DNA from: Actinospineispora eucalypti
Lineage (GTDB): Bacteria; Actinomycetota; Actinomycetes; Mycobacteriales; Pseudonocardiaceae
Assembly: GCA_014208095.1 (NCBI GenBank)
Contig: JACHMT010000001.1
Location: 372,001-436,000, forward strand
Direction: 5' to 3'
DNA length: 64,000 bases
Positions 18,231 through 26,650 of this stretch are shown here, piece by piece. Both the position numbers and the translations under genes were made by a program. Every line of letters begins with the position of its first letter. Within the stretch, counting starts at the first letter, position 1. The notes beneath the pieces were generated by a model. That model saw only the letters and a list, made by a program, of their open reading frames with translations, was not told the DNA's origin and ran no database searches.

Positions 18231-19355
18231 ATGCGTGACGTACTCGAACAGCTGGGCTCGTGGTGGGACGACGGCAAACCGGTGGCCCTGGCCACCGTGG
18301 TTGCCACGTTCCGTTCGGCGCCGCGGCAGCCCGGGGCTTCGATGCTGGTCGGGCCGGGTGGCGAGGCGGTGGGCAGCGTCTCCGGCGGTTGTGTGGAGGG
18401 CGCGGTCTACGAGCTGGGCAACCAGGTGCTGGCCGACGACCGCCCGGTGCTGCAGCGCTACGGCGTCTCCGACGACGACGCGTTCGCGGTCGGCCTGACC
18501 TGCGGCGGCATCCTTGACGTGTTCGTGGAGAAGATCGACCCGAAGACGTTCCCCGAGCTGGCCGAGGTGTCCCGCGCGATCAAGGAGGAGCGCCCGGTCG
18601 CGGTGGCCACGGTGGTCGCCGGCCCGGCCGACCGGCTGGGCAGGCGCCTGGTCATCTGGCCCGACCGGGTCTCCGGAACCACCGGCTCAACCCGCCTGGA
18701 CGACGCGGTGCGCGACGACGGGCGCGGCCTGCTCGCCGCCGGCCGCAACGGCATGCTGCACTACGGCGTGGACGGGCAACGCCGGGGCGAGGGCCTGGAC
18801 GTGTTCCTGGAGGCGTTCGCCCCGCCGCCCCGGATGATCGTGTTCGGCGCGATCGACTTCGCCTCGGCGGTGGCCCGGATGGGCACCTTCCTGGGCTACC
18901 GGGTGACCGTGTGCGACGCCCGGCCGGTGTTCGCCACCGCGTCCCGGTTCCCCGGCGCGAACGAGGTCGTCGTGGAATGGCCGCACCGCTACCTGCAGGC
19001 GGAGGCCGGAGCTGGTCGTATTGATGGCCGCACCGCGATCTGCGTGCTCACCCACGACCCCAAGTTCGACGTGCCGGTGCTCGAGGTCGCGTTGCGCCTG
19101 CCCGAGTTCGGCTACTTGGGCGCCATGGGTTCGCGGCGCACCCACGACGACCGGCTGCAGCGGCTGCGCGAGGCCGGTCTCACCGAGGACGAGCTGGCCC
19201 GCATGTCCAGCCCGATCGGCCTGGACCTGGGCGCCCGCACCCCGGAGGAAACCGCCGTCTCGATCGCGGCCGAAATGATCGCCCTCCAGTGGGGCGGCGC
19301 CGGCAACCGCCTGGCCGAACGCGAAGGCCCCATCCACGCCACCGCCCCCCGCTGA
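18231..19355 (+). CDS. xdhC: XdhC/CoxI-family Moco sulphuration and insertion protein
   Basis: This 374-residue protein has the two-domain XdhC layout. The N-terminal XdhC/CoxI domain (SAPRQPGASMLVG, SGGCVEGAV, LTCGGILDVF) binds Moco. A C-terminal Rossmann domain (MIVFGAIDFASAVARMG, GYLGAMGSRRTH) follows. Members protect Moco and deliver its sulphurated form to Mo-hydroxylases. ATG 18231 has GAGGTGG 6 nt upstream; GTG 18216, which overlaps the coxE stop, is the alternative (5 residues longer). Last gene of the coxD-coxE-xdhC operon. Confidence 0.92.
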   Translation: MRDVLEQLGSWWDDGKPVALATVVATFRSAPRQPGASMLVGPGGEAVGSVSGGCVEGAVYELGNQVLADDRPVLQRYGVSDDDAFAVGLTCGGILDVFVEKIDPKTFPELAEVSRAIKEERPVAVATVVAGPADRLGRRLVIWPDRVSGTTGSTRLDDAVRDDGRGLLAAGRNGMLHYGVDGQRRGEGLDVFLEAFAPPPRMIVFGAIDFASAVARMGTFLGYRVTVCDARPVFATASRFPGANEVVVEWPHRYLQAEAGAGRIDGRTAICVLTHDPKFDVPVLEVALRLPEFGYLGAMGSRRTHDDRLQRLREAGLTEDELARMSSPIGLDLGARTPEETAVSIAAEMIALQWGGAGNRLAEREGPIHATAPR

Positions 19356-19358
19356 TCC

Positions 19359-19392
19359 GATCACCGGTTCCGCCACCACGGAACCGGTGATC
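19359..19392. terminator. Terminator hairpin after xdhC
   Basis: A perfect 14-bp inverted repeat GATCACCGGTTCCG with a 6-nt loop starts 4 nt after the xdhC stop codon and is followed by GTTATACGG. Confidence 0.8.
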
Positions 19393-19409
19393 GTTATACG
19401 GTAGCTCCC

Positions 19410-21392
19410 ATGGGGGAGCGCGAGGCGGCCGTCGAGTTTTTGTTGCGCGAGTGCGCCGACCACACCGGCCGGCACGGCGACCCCGACGACCGGCCCGTCG
19501 TGGTGCTGTGGAGTGCCCGGGGCTCGCCCGGTTCGGACCTTCTGGCGCACCTGCGGCAGATCGAGCACTGGTCGGGGCCACGGGCGTACCTGGACAGCGC
19601 CCGGCTGCCGGACAGCCACCGGCCGCACGAGGTGGCCAACCGGCTGGCGCTGCAGTTGGGCTGGCGGGTCAAGGGGTTCGGCCGGGCCGGGTTCCCGAGG
19701 TTCCTCCTCGGCATGTGGGCGGCGCGCAACCCGCTGGACCCGGACGCCACGGCCGGCGCGCGGGCGGCGCGGCGCGAGCTGATCCGCAAGCTGATCGGCA
19801 ACCGGACCGAGCTGCGCGCCTGGGTGCGCGACATGGCGCGCGTGCTGGCCGAGGCCGGCGGTTTGCCCGGGCCGGCCTCGGAGGCGTTCGGGCTGGCCGT
19901 TGACGGGCTGTCCGGCCTGGTGCACACCCGGCTGCTGCTGCGCCGGGCCGGCATGCGCTGGTACCGCACCGGCCTGAACCTGGCGATGATCCAGGACGCG
20001 GCGGACGGGCTGGTGGAGCTGTCCGTGCGGGAGTTCCAGGGCAACCACGGATGGGTGGACGAGGTGCTCTGCCGGGCCTTCGTGGCCGACCTTCGGGCCG
20101 CCTATTGGGCGAAACGGTGGATCAATGCGTGCCCGGTGGGCGCGGTGGTGCTGCTGGACAACGTCAGCATCGGCCCGGCCCACGAGTTCCTGAGCACGCT
20201 GGCCGCGCAGCCGGGCGGGTCCGGCCCGCTGCTGGTGGTGGCCGCCTCGCACCGGCGCTACCCGCCGGACGCCGCCAAGCGGCCGCTGGTCTGGCAGCCC
20301 GACCCGCTGCGGGACGCCTCGATGGTGCGCTGGCTGGCCGGTCGGGACGGGCGCGGCGGCAGTCGGTTCTACCCGGTGTGGGTGGACCCGGTGGACGACG
20401 TGGCGCCGATCTCCGACCCGGCCCAGCCGGAGGTCGAGGCGACCACCGAGCGGCTGGTCGCGCACCGGAGCCTGGCCTACAGCCCGGAGCTGCGCGCCTC
20501 GGTGGCGTTCGCCTACCGCCTGACGTCGGCGCACCAGGCCGGCCTCGGCATGGTGCTCGACGCACTGCTGCGCGGTGGCCCGGAGGACGACCCGCGCCGG
20601 GTGCTCGGCCGGTCCTCCGGAGACGGCGCGCCACCGCTGGACGAGCAGGTGATGGAGCTGGTGCTCGGCCCGCGCGACGACCATCTGCGCCAGGGACTGG
20701 TGCTGATGGCCATGGTGGTCGACCTCTCGGACACCAGCATCGCGCCGATCCTGGATCTGCTCACCCCGCACAAGATAAGAATGATCATGGAGTTCCGGGC
20801 CGGGGACCTGTGGGTGACCTACCCGGTGGAGGACGGCCGGTTGCGGGCACCCCGGCTGCACCCGTTCGCCCGCCGGGCCATCGCGCACCGGCTGGCCGGT
20901 CCCGGTGGCCTGCCCGACCTCGGGCTGACCTGGGAGGACGTGCACGAACTGCTGCGCGCGGACGCGCGGGACAAGCGGCGGGAGGGCGTCGCGCTCTACC
21001 ACAGCCTGGCGCTCGGCCGGGTGCAGCAGGTGGCCACCGCGCTGACCGGAGAGTTCCGCCCGGGCAACCAGGAACGGTTCTACCGGCAGCTCACCCGGGT
21101 GACGGCGGCGCCGCTCGCGGTGCCCGGCCAGGGAGCGGACGCGAACGCGCTCTTCGGCCGGCTGTGTGCGGACCCGGCCCCGGAGCCCCGGGTGTCCCGG
21201 CGCCTGGTCGCCGCGCTGCAGCTGCACTCGGACCCGCTCGGCGATCCCCGGCACGACATGTGCGTGATCGTCGCGGACGAGCTGCTGGAGCTCTCCCGGC
21301 ACGCCGGCGCGGGCGCCCGGTTCCTGTACGAGCAGCACCTCAGGTTCGCGGAATGCTCGCGGCGGTGGCACTCGATCGGAGGAAGCAGATGA
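19410..21392 (+). CDS. Large P-loop-like (degenerate) NTPase-fold protein of unknown function
   Basis: I do not recognise this 660-residue protein by name. The N-terminus reads RPVVVLWSARGSPGSDLLAHL, a strand-loop-helix like a Walker A region but lacking GK[ST]. A later AVVLLDNVSIG resembles a Walker B strand, and LLVVAASHRR a sensor strand, so the fold is probably STAND/AAA-like without normal nucleotide binding. The C-terminal ~200 residues are helical. It overlaps the next gene, a tethered solute-binding protein, by 4 nt (ATGA), so the two probably work as receptor and cytoplasmic partner. No signal peptide or membrane span. Confidence 0.7.
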   Translation: MGEREAAVEFLLRECADHTGRHGDPDDRPVVVLWSARGSPGSDLLAHLRQIEHWSGPRAYLDSARLPDSHRPHEVANRLALQLGWRVKGFGRAGFPRFLLGMWAARNPLDPDATAGARAARRELIRKLIGNRTELRAWVRDMARVLAEAGGLPGPASEAFGLAVDGLSGLVHTRLLLRRAGMRWYRTGLNLAMIQDAADGLVELSVREFQGNHGWVDEVLCRAFVADLRAAYWAKRWINACPVGAVVLLDNVSIGPAHEFLSTLAAQPGGSGPLLVVAASHRRYPPDAAKRPLVWQPDPLRDASMVRWLAGRDGRGGSRFYPVWVDPVDDVAPISDPAQPEVEATTERLVAHRSLAYSPELRASVAFAYRLTSAHQAGLGMVLDALLRGGPEDDPRRVLGRSSGDGAPPLDEQVMELVLGPRDDHLRQGLVLMAMVVDLSDTSIAPILDLLTPHKIRMIMEFRAGDLWVTYPVEDGRLRAPRLHPFARRAIAHRLAGPGGLPDLGLTWEDVHELLRADARDKRREGVALYHSLALGRVQQVATALTGEFRPGNQERFYRQLTRVTAAPLAVPGQGADANALFGRLCADPAPEPRVSRRLVAALQLHSDPLGDPRHDMCVIVADELLELSRHAGAGARFLYEQHLRFAECSRRWHSIGGSR

Positions 21393-22909
21393 TCGCGGCG
21401 TTGCGGCTCTGGTGGCAGGACCGCAGTCGGATGATCCAGCGCACGATTTGCGGGCTCGGGGTGGTGGTGCTGGGCGTGCTGGGCTACCTGGTGTGGGACT
21501 GGCACGTGCACTGCGCGCCCGGGGTGGACCAGGTGGGTGCGCAGTGCGTGGGCATCACCGACGGCACGCAGGGCCCGTTGTTCGGTGCGCCGACGGCGGA
21601 CGCGCTGCGGCTGATCGGTGAGGAGAACACCCGGCTGACGGCCACCGGCACGCCCAGCCTGACGGTGGCCTACCTGGTGCCCATCCCGCCGCCCGGGGTG
21701 GAGGACGAGTACGGCGAGCGGCTGGCCGGCGACCTGCGCGGGGTGGCGGTGGCGCAGCGCCAGGCCAACCGGACCAACACGCTGGGCGACCGGCCGGCGA
21801 TCCGCGTGCTGGTGGCCAATGTCGGCGACTCGGCCGAACCGGCGGAGAAGCCGGTGCGCAAGCTGATCGAGATGGCCACCAGCGGCTTCGCCGAGCACCG
21901 GCTGATGGCGGTCGGGGTGACCGGGAAGTCGCTGGACCCCTACCTGCGCCTGATCGGTCAGCTGGTCCTCGCCGACGTGCCGGTGATCGTGTCGCACGTG
22001 ACGGCGGACCGGCTGCTCCAGGCGCCCTCGGCGAACACCCCGTACATCCGGGTCGCTCCGAGCACCGCGGCGCAGGCCGAGGCGGCGGCCGCCTACCTGC
22101 GGCAGTCCACCCGCCGTGCGCTGGTCGTGCAGAACTCCGATCCCGACGACCAGTACGCCCGCACGCTGGGCGACGCGTTCCGCGCCCGGTACCCGGACCC
22201 GGGCAGCGGGCACACCCTGGTCGTCCCGGAGGAGAGCTACAACGGTTCGCGCCCCGGTGCGGCCAACGCCATGAAGGGCATCGTGCGCAACCTCTGCCAG
22301 CAGCGTCCGGACGTGGTGTTCTTCGCCGGTCGTTCGCCGGAGCTGGCCGCGTTCGTCGCGGCGCTGCCGTCCCGGCCCTGCCCCGGCCACCCGGTACGGG
22401 TGATGACCGGCGACGACGGGGTCCGCTTCGGCTCGGGGGTGACCGGCTCGCCCGAGCTGGCCGCCGGGCTGCGCGCGAACGCCACGGTGGAGTACACCGC
22501 GCTGGCCCACCCCCGGGCATGGCCGGCCGCGCCGGCCGCGTTCGCGCCCGGCGCCACCGCCTACCTGACCGGCCACTGCCCGGAGTGTCTGGACACCTTG
22601 TTCCCCGGCGCGCGGCTCGACGACAGCTACACGATCATGGCCTACGACATGATGATGGCCGCCGTGGCCGGGATCCGGTCGCCGAACGGCGTGGTCGACT
22701 CGCCTGGAGCGCTGACCCAGGAGTTCAAGCGGATGCACGGGGCCGGCTCGGTGGCCGGGGCCAGCGGTTGGATCTCCCTCACCTCGGCCGGCGAGACGAT
22801 CGACAAAGCGGTGGCGATCATGCGCGTGCTGCCGATGGAGGGCATGGAGTTCGTCCAGCTCAGCGCCCCGTCCGGGGTGCCATGCACCCCGAACTCCAAC
22901 AACTGCTAA
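21389..22909 (+). CDS. Membrane-tethered ABC-type (LIVBP-like) substrate-binding protein without permease
   Basis: This 506-residue protein has a short basic N-terminus (RLWWQDRSRMIQR) and one membrane span (about 18-36, IQRTICGLGVVVLGVLGYLV). The extracellular type I periplasmic-binding fold resembles branched-chain amino-acid/amide receptors. Motifs include LTVAYLVPI, AVGVTGKSLDPYLRL, VPVIVSHVTADRLL and PYIRVAPSTAAQAEAAAAYL. There is no lipobox. No ABC permease or ATPase adjoins it; the partner is the upstream NTPase-like gene. It is probably a receptor, ligand unknown. It ends in a Cys-containing SNNC tail. A 22-bp repeat array starts 10 nt after the stop. Confidence 0.78.
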   Translation: MIAALRLWWQDRSRMIQRTICGLGVVVLGVLGYLVWDWHVHCAPGVDQVGAQCVGITDGTQGPLFGAPTADALRLIGEENTRLTATGTPSLTVAYLVPIPPPGVEDEYGERLAGDLRGVAVAQRQANRTNTLGDRPAIRVLVANVGDSAEPAEKPVRKLIEMATSGFAEHRLMAVGVTGKSLDPYLRLIGQLVLADVPVIVSHVTADRLLQAPSANTPYIRVAPSTAAQAEAAAAYLRQSTRRALVVQNSDPDDQYARTLGDAFRARYPDPGSGHTLVVPEESYNGSRPGAANAMKGIVRNLCQQRPDVVFFAGRSPELAAFVAALPSRPCPGHPVRVMTGDDGVRFGSGVTGSPELAAGLRANATVEYTALAHPRAWPAAPAAFAPGATAYLTGHCPECLDTLFPGARLDDSYTIMAYDMMMAAVAGIRSPNGVVDSPGALTQEFKRMHGAGSVAGASGWISLTSAGETIDKAVAIMRVLPMEGMEFVQLSAPSGVPCTPNSNNC

Positions 22910-22918
22910 CCCCCCAGC

Positions 22919-23042
22919 CCTGATCCGGTCACTTCAGCAGGGTGATTCAGTCGGTTCAGCAGGGTGATTCAGTGCGTTCAGCAGTGTGGTTCAGTCGGTT
23001 CAGCAGTGTGGTTCAGTCGGTCTGGCAGGGTGGTTCAGTGCG
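22919..23042 (+). repeat. 22-bp tandem repeat array (class 1), 5.6 units
   Basis: Units follow GGTGATTCAGTCGGTTCAGC+AG with few changes. The array fills the gap between two convergent genes, and its last partial unit contains the stop codon of the MFS gene (TCA at 23035-23037). Confidence 0.9.
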
Positions 23043-24585
23043 TGGCGGCGGCGAGCGCGGCCCGCCCGGGCTCGGGCTCGTCGCCGGCCCGGGGCGGCGT
23101 GGCCGGCGGCGGGGGCGGTACGGACGGCTTGTGCATGAGCGCGGCCAGGCCGATTCCGACGCAGGTGAGGACCGCGGCGACCAGGAAGACGTTGCTGTAC
23201 GCCTGGCCGAGCACGTCCAGCTGCACGGCGCGGTAGTAGCCGTACAGGGAGCGGGGGTCGTCCGGCGAGATGCCGTGTGCGGCCAGGTCCGGGTTGCCGA
23301 CCTGGATGAGTGCGGCCCGGTCGGCGGACAGCTGGGCCTGCTGCGCGGTGGCCAGGACGGTCATCACGGCCAGCCCGAGCGCGGATGACGCGCGCATCAC
23401 GATGTTGTTCACCAGTGAAGCCGAGCCGACCTGGGCGGGCGGGATCGCCGCGATGCCCGCCGTCATGATCGGCATCATGGCCAGCCCGTTGCCGAACGCG
23501 CGCACGCAGGTCCAGAGGATCACGTCCCCCTCGGACATGGCCGGGCCGATGCCGCACAGCAGGAACCCGCCGTACGCGGCGATGGCCAGCCCGATCACCC
23601 CCGGCCAGCGCGGCCCGATCAGGTCGTAGAGCCGCCCCGCGACGGGCATCAGCAACCCCATCACCACCGCCTCGGGCAGCAGGATCAACCCCACCCGCAG
23701 CGGTTGTATGCCCTGCCCCTGCTGCATGAACAGCGGCAGGTAGAACAGCACCGCGAACAGGCCGACGGACAGCACGCTGATCAGCAACAGCGAGTTCACG
23801 AACATCCAGTTGCGGAACACCCGCAGGTCGATCAGCGGGTGCTCCACGGCCAGCTCGATCACCACGAACAACGCCAGCGCCAGCACCGCGAACACCAGCA
23901 GCATGCGGATCCGGTAGGAGTCCCAGCCCCAGGACTGGCCCTCGGAAACCGCCAGCAGCAGCGCGAACAGCCCCGTCGCGGCGGCCACGAAGCCCCACCA
24001 GTCGAACGGCCGGGCTGGTCCGGGCGGGGTGCGCGGCAGCACCAGGTAACCGGCGATCACGCCCAGCACCCCGGCCGGCACGTTGATCAGGAAGATCAGC
24101 CGCCAGTCCACGTACTCCACCAGGTAGCCGCCCAGCGTGGGGCCGATGGCCGGCGCGACCACCACGCCCTGCCCGTAGATGCCCATCGCGGTGCCGATCT
24201 GCTCGCGCGGCACGATGGACATCAGCAGCGACACGGTCACCACCGGCAGCACGCCGCCCGGGACGGCCTGCAGGATGCGGAACGCGACCATGCTGGGCAG
24301 GTCCCAGGCCAGCCCGCACAGTGCCGAGGTCAGCGCGAACCCGACCAGCGAGTACAGGTAGATCCGGGTCAGCCCGATCCGGTCGCCCAGCCAGCCGCTC
24401 ATCGGCACCACCACGCCCAGCGCCAGGGTGTAGGCGGTGCTCACCCACTCGATGTCGTCCACCGTGGTGCCGAAGTCGCGCTGCATGGTGGGGATGGCGA
24501 CGTTCACGATGCTGATGTCCAGCACGGACATGAACATGCCGACGATGAGCACCAGCAGCGGGATCAGCCAGCCGGGCTTGGCCAT
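23035..24585 (-). CDS. DHA2-family MFS drug exporter
   Basis: This 516-residue proton-driven exporter has about 14 membrane spans, like EmrB/QacA. Motif A-type GWLGDRIGLTRIYLYS follows the second span. The first span has LDISIVNVAIPTMQRDF (motif D1), and IYGQGVVVAPAIGPTLGG is motif C of antiporters. The tail is Pro- and Ala-rich. Divergent from a TetR gene across 99 bp, so it is probably TetR-controlled and may export the substrate or product of the adjacent monooxygenase. Confidence 0.92.
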   Translation of the reverse strand: MAKPGWLIPLLVLIVGMFMSVLDISIVNVAIPTMQRDFGTTVDDIEWVSTAYTLALGVVVPMSGWLGDRIGLTRIYLYSLVGFALTSALCGLAWDLPSMVAFRILQAVPGGVLPVVTVSLLMSIVPREQIGTAMGIYGQGVVVAPAIGPTLGGYLVEYVDWRLIFLINVPAGVLGVIAGYLVLPRTPPGPARPFDWWGFVAAATGLFALLLAVSEGQSWGWDSYRIRMLLVFAVLALALFVVIELAVEHPLIDLRVFRNWMFVNSLLLISVLSVGLFAVLFYLPLFMQQGQGIQPLRVGLILLPEAVVMGLLMPVAGRLYDLIGPRWPGVIGLAIAAYGGFLLCGIGPAMSEGDVILWTCVRAFGNGLAMMPIMTAGIAAIPPAQVGSASLVNNIVMRASSALGLAVMTVLATAQQAQLSADRAALIQVGNPDLAAHGISPDDPRSLYGYYRAVQLDVLGQAYSNVFLVAAVLTCVGIGLAALMHKPSVPPPPPATPPRAGDEPEPGRAALAAATH

Positions 24586-24684
24586 CAGCGTGCCCCCCTC
24601 ATCGCCGGACCGTCCAATATATCGGTGGGTGAGGTAAAAAGGTTAGTCGGTTACGCTTTCCGCTGACTTACGAAGGGCTGCCCG
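24586..24684. promoter_or_regulatory. Divergent MFS/TetR control region
   Basis: This 99-bp gap holds an AT-rich stretch (CAATATATCGG and AAAAAGG) and a GGTTAGTCGGTTACG direct repeat that could be part of a TetR operator. No clean palindrome is seen. Confidence 0.35.
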
Positions 24685-25326
24685 GTGGGCCTGCGCGAAC
24701 GCAAGAAACTGATCACCCGGAAGGCGATCCTGGACGCCGCCCGGGAGATGTTCACGGCGCGCGGCTACGACAACGTCACGGTCGCCGAGATCGCCGACGC
24801 GGTGAACCTGTCGGCCAAGACCGTGTTCGCCTACTTCCCCTCCAAGGAGGACCTGGTCTTCGCCGACGCGGAGGAGACCCTGGTCCGGCTGCGCGACCGG
24901 CTGCGGGACCGGCCGGCCGGGCAGACCCCGCTGGTCGCGGTGGCCGAGGCGATCCGCGAGGAGTTCGTCGCGGAGCGGGAGGAGATGTCCGGCCGGGGCA
25001 CCCGGCTGGCCGACGAGGTCGAGCGGTCCTACCGGATGATCGTGGACAGCCCGACGCTGCGCTCCCGGATGCGGCTTTGGTGGGAACAGTTGGAGGAGGC
25101 GTTCGCCGAAGTGCTGGCGGCGGAGGCCGGCCCGGGTCCTCGGCCCCGGGTGGTGGCCGGGCAGCTGGTGCTGATCTTCCGGCTGCTGCTGTCCGAACAT
25201 ATAGTCGGTTACCTGCGCGAGCACGACGAGCCGAAACAATGGGCCGCGCTGGGTGACTGGTTGGATGTGTGCGTCGAGCTCATCGGGAACGGCATCGGTG
25301 AGTACGGACGCCGAGGGGACGCCTGA
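24685..25326 (+). CDS. TetR-family transcriptional regulator
   Basis: This 213-residue TetR regulator has its DNA-binding domain at residues 5-55 (VAEIADAVNLSAKTVFAYF is the helix-turn-helix) and a variable ligand domain. GTG start. Divergent from the exporter and only 2 nt upstream of the flavin monooxygenase, so it should repress both. It is not the mycofactocin regulator MftR: its position is outside the mft operon and the sequence around the helix-turn-helix differs. Confidence 0.92.
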   Translation: MGLRERKKLITRKAILDAAREMFTARGYDNVTVAEIADAVNLSAKTVFAYFPSKEDLVFADAEETLVRLRDRLRDRPAGQTPLVAVAEAIREEFVAEREEMSGRGTRLADEVERSYRMIVDSPTLRSRMRLWWEQLEEAFAEVLAAEAGPGPRPRVVAGQLVLIFRLLLSEHIVGYLREHDEPKQWAALGDWLDVCVELIGNGIGEYGRRGDA

Positions 25327-25328
25327 TC

Positions 25329-26501
25329 GTGAAGATCATTTGTATTGGGGCCGGGCCGGCCGGCCTGTACTTCGCCATCCTGAGCAAGCTGCGCGACCCG
25401 GCCTGCGAGGTCACCGTGGTGGAGCGCAACCCGCGCGGGGTCACCCACGGCTGGGGCGTGGTGTTCTGGGACGACCTGGTGCACGGTTTGCGCCGGTCCG
25501 ACCCGGTCACCTGCGCGGCGATCCTGGACGTGGCCAACCAGTGGCACGACCAGGAGGTCCAGGTCGGCCGGCCGTCCGGCGCGGAGAAACCGGCCCGGAT
25601 GGGCGGCTACGGCTACAGTGTCGGACGCGCACAACTGCTGGACATCCTCACCCGCCGGGCCGAGTCGCTCGGGGTCAAGGTCGAGTTCGAGCATTCGCCG
25701 GTGGACGCTTCGGACTTCCCGGACGCCGAACTGGTGGTCGCCGCCGACGGCGCGGGCAGCGTCACCCGCACCCGGTTCGCCGAGCACTTCAAACCGACCG
25801 TCGAGTCGGCCAACAACTACTACATCTGGCTGGGCACCCGGAAACTCTTCAACATCTTCACCTTCGCGTTCGAGGAGTCCCCGGCCGGCTGGGTGTGGCT
25901 GCACGGCTACCGGTTCTCCGACGAGTACTCCACCTGCATCTTCGAGTGCTCGCCGCACACCTTCGCCGGGCTCGGCCTGGACACGCTTTCCGAGGAGGAC
26001 GGGCTGGCCAAGATCCGCTCGCTGTTCGCCCGGGAGCTGGACGGGCAGGAGCTGATCAACAAGGGCAGCCCGTGGCTGCGCTTCACCGACGTGTCCAACC
26101 AGCACTGGTACCACGGCAACATGGTGCTCATGGGCGACGCCGCGCACACCACGCACTTTTCCATCGGCTCCGGCACCAAGCTGGCCATGGAGGACGCCAT
26201 CGGGCTGGACGTCGCCCTGCGCGGGTCGGAGTCCCTGCCGGACGCGCTGGCCACCTACCAGGCCGACCGGTCCGCCGCCGTCGCGGTGCGCCAGGCCGCC
26301 GCGCGCACCAGCACCGAGTGGTTCGAGAACGTGGCCGAACACATCAAGACCGACCCGGTCCGCTTCTCCTACGCCCTGCGCACGAGGCGGGAGGAGGCCG
26401 GTGGCCTCTCCTGGCTGGCCCACCGGGCCACCCAGTACCGAGCCGGCCAAACCGCCCGCCGCTGGGTGAGCACCGCCAAACGCCGCCTCCGCCCCACCTA
26501 A
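25329..26501 (+). CDS. FAD-dependent aromatic hydroxylase, salicylyl/anthraniloyl-CoA hydroxylase type (copy 1)
   Basis: This 390-residue class A flavin monooxygenase has the FAD GxGxxG motif GAGPAGLYF at residues 6-14, HGWGVVFWDD, and the ribityl motif MGDAAHTTHFSIGSGTK at about 268. The N-terminus and overall pattern resemble the N-terminal hydroxylase half of salicylyl-CoA 5-hydroxylase and 2-aminobenzoyl-CoA monooxygenase/reductase. It is cotranscribed with TetR. A convergent paralogue follows across a symmetrical repeat region. The substrate is unknown; drug or aromatic detoxification with the exporter is inferred. Confidence 0.88.
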   Translation: MKIICIGAGPAGLYFAILSKLRDPACEVTVVERNPRGVTHGWGVVFWDDLVHGLRRSDPVTCAAILDVANQWHDQEVQVGRPSGAEKPARMGGYGYSVGRAQLLDILTRRAESLGVKVEFEHSPVDASDFPDAELVVAADGAGSVTRTRFAEHFKPTVESANNYYIWLGTRKLFNIFTFAFEESPAGWVWLHGYRFSDEYSTCIFECSPHTFAGLGLDTLSEEDGLAKIRSLFARELDGQELINKGSPWLRFTDVSNQHWYHGNMVLMGDAAHTTHFSIGSGTKLAMEDAIGLDVALRGSESLPDALATYQADRSAAVAVRQAAARTSTEWFENVAEHIKTDPVRFSYALRTRREEAGGLSWLAHRATQYRAGQTARRWVSTAKRRLRPT

Positions 26502-26650
26502 CCCACATCGCGCCTCCCACCCCGCCATATCGCGCGTTCTACCACCTCATGTCGCTGATTCCGACCGCGACATGAGGTGGTGAAACCCGCGACATGGGGC
26601 GGCGGAACCCGCGATATGGGGTGGTGTGGCCCGCGATAGGGCGGGGGTGG
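26502..26650. repeat. Mirrored 22-bp repeat arrays (class 2) between convergent monooxygenases
   Basis: About three inverted units and four direct units of a CCCGCGACATGGGGTGGTG-type 22-mer exactly fill the space between the two stop codons. The units meet head to head near 26561. Confidence 0.85.
26541..26581. terminator. Bidirectional terminator formed by the repeat junction
   Basis: A perfect 15-bp stem ACCACCTCATGTCGC/GCGACATGAGGTGGT with an 11-nt loop lies where the mirrored repeats meet. It can end transcripts from both monooxygenase genes. Confidence 0.75.

Noticed and set aside
19410..21392. STAND-type antiphage defence protein
   Set aside because: No intact Walker A, no repeat sensor and no effector domain. 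Coupling to a solute-binding receptor fits signalling better.
24685..25326. TetR gene as the mycofactocin regulator MftR
   Set aside because: It lies beyond the monooxygenase and FemAB genes, is divergent from an exporter, and its helix-turn-helix region does not resemble MftR.
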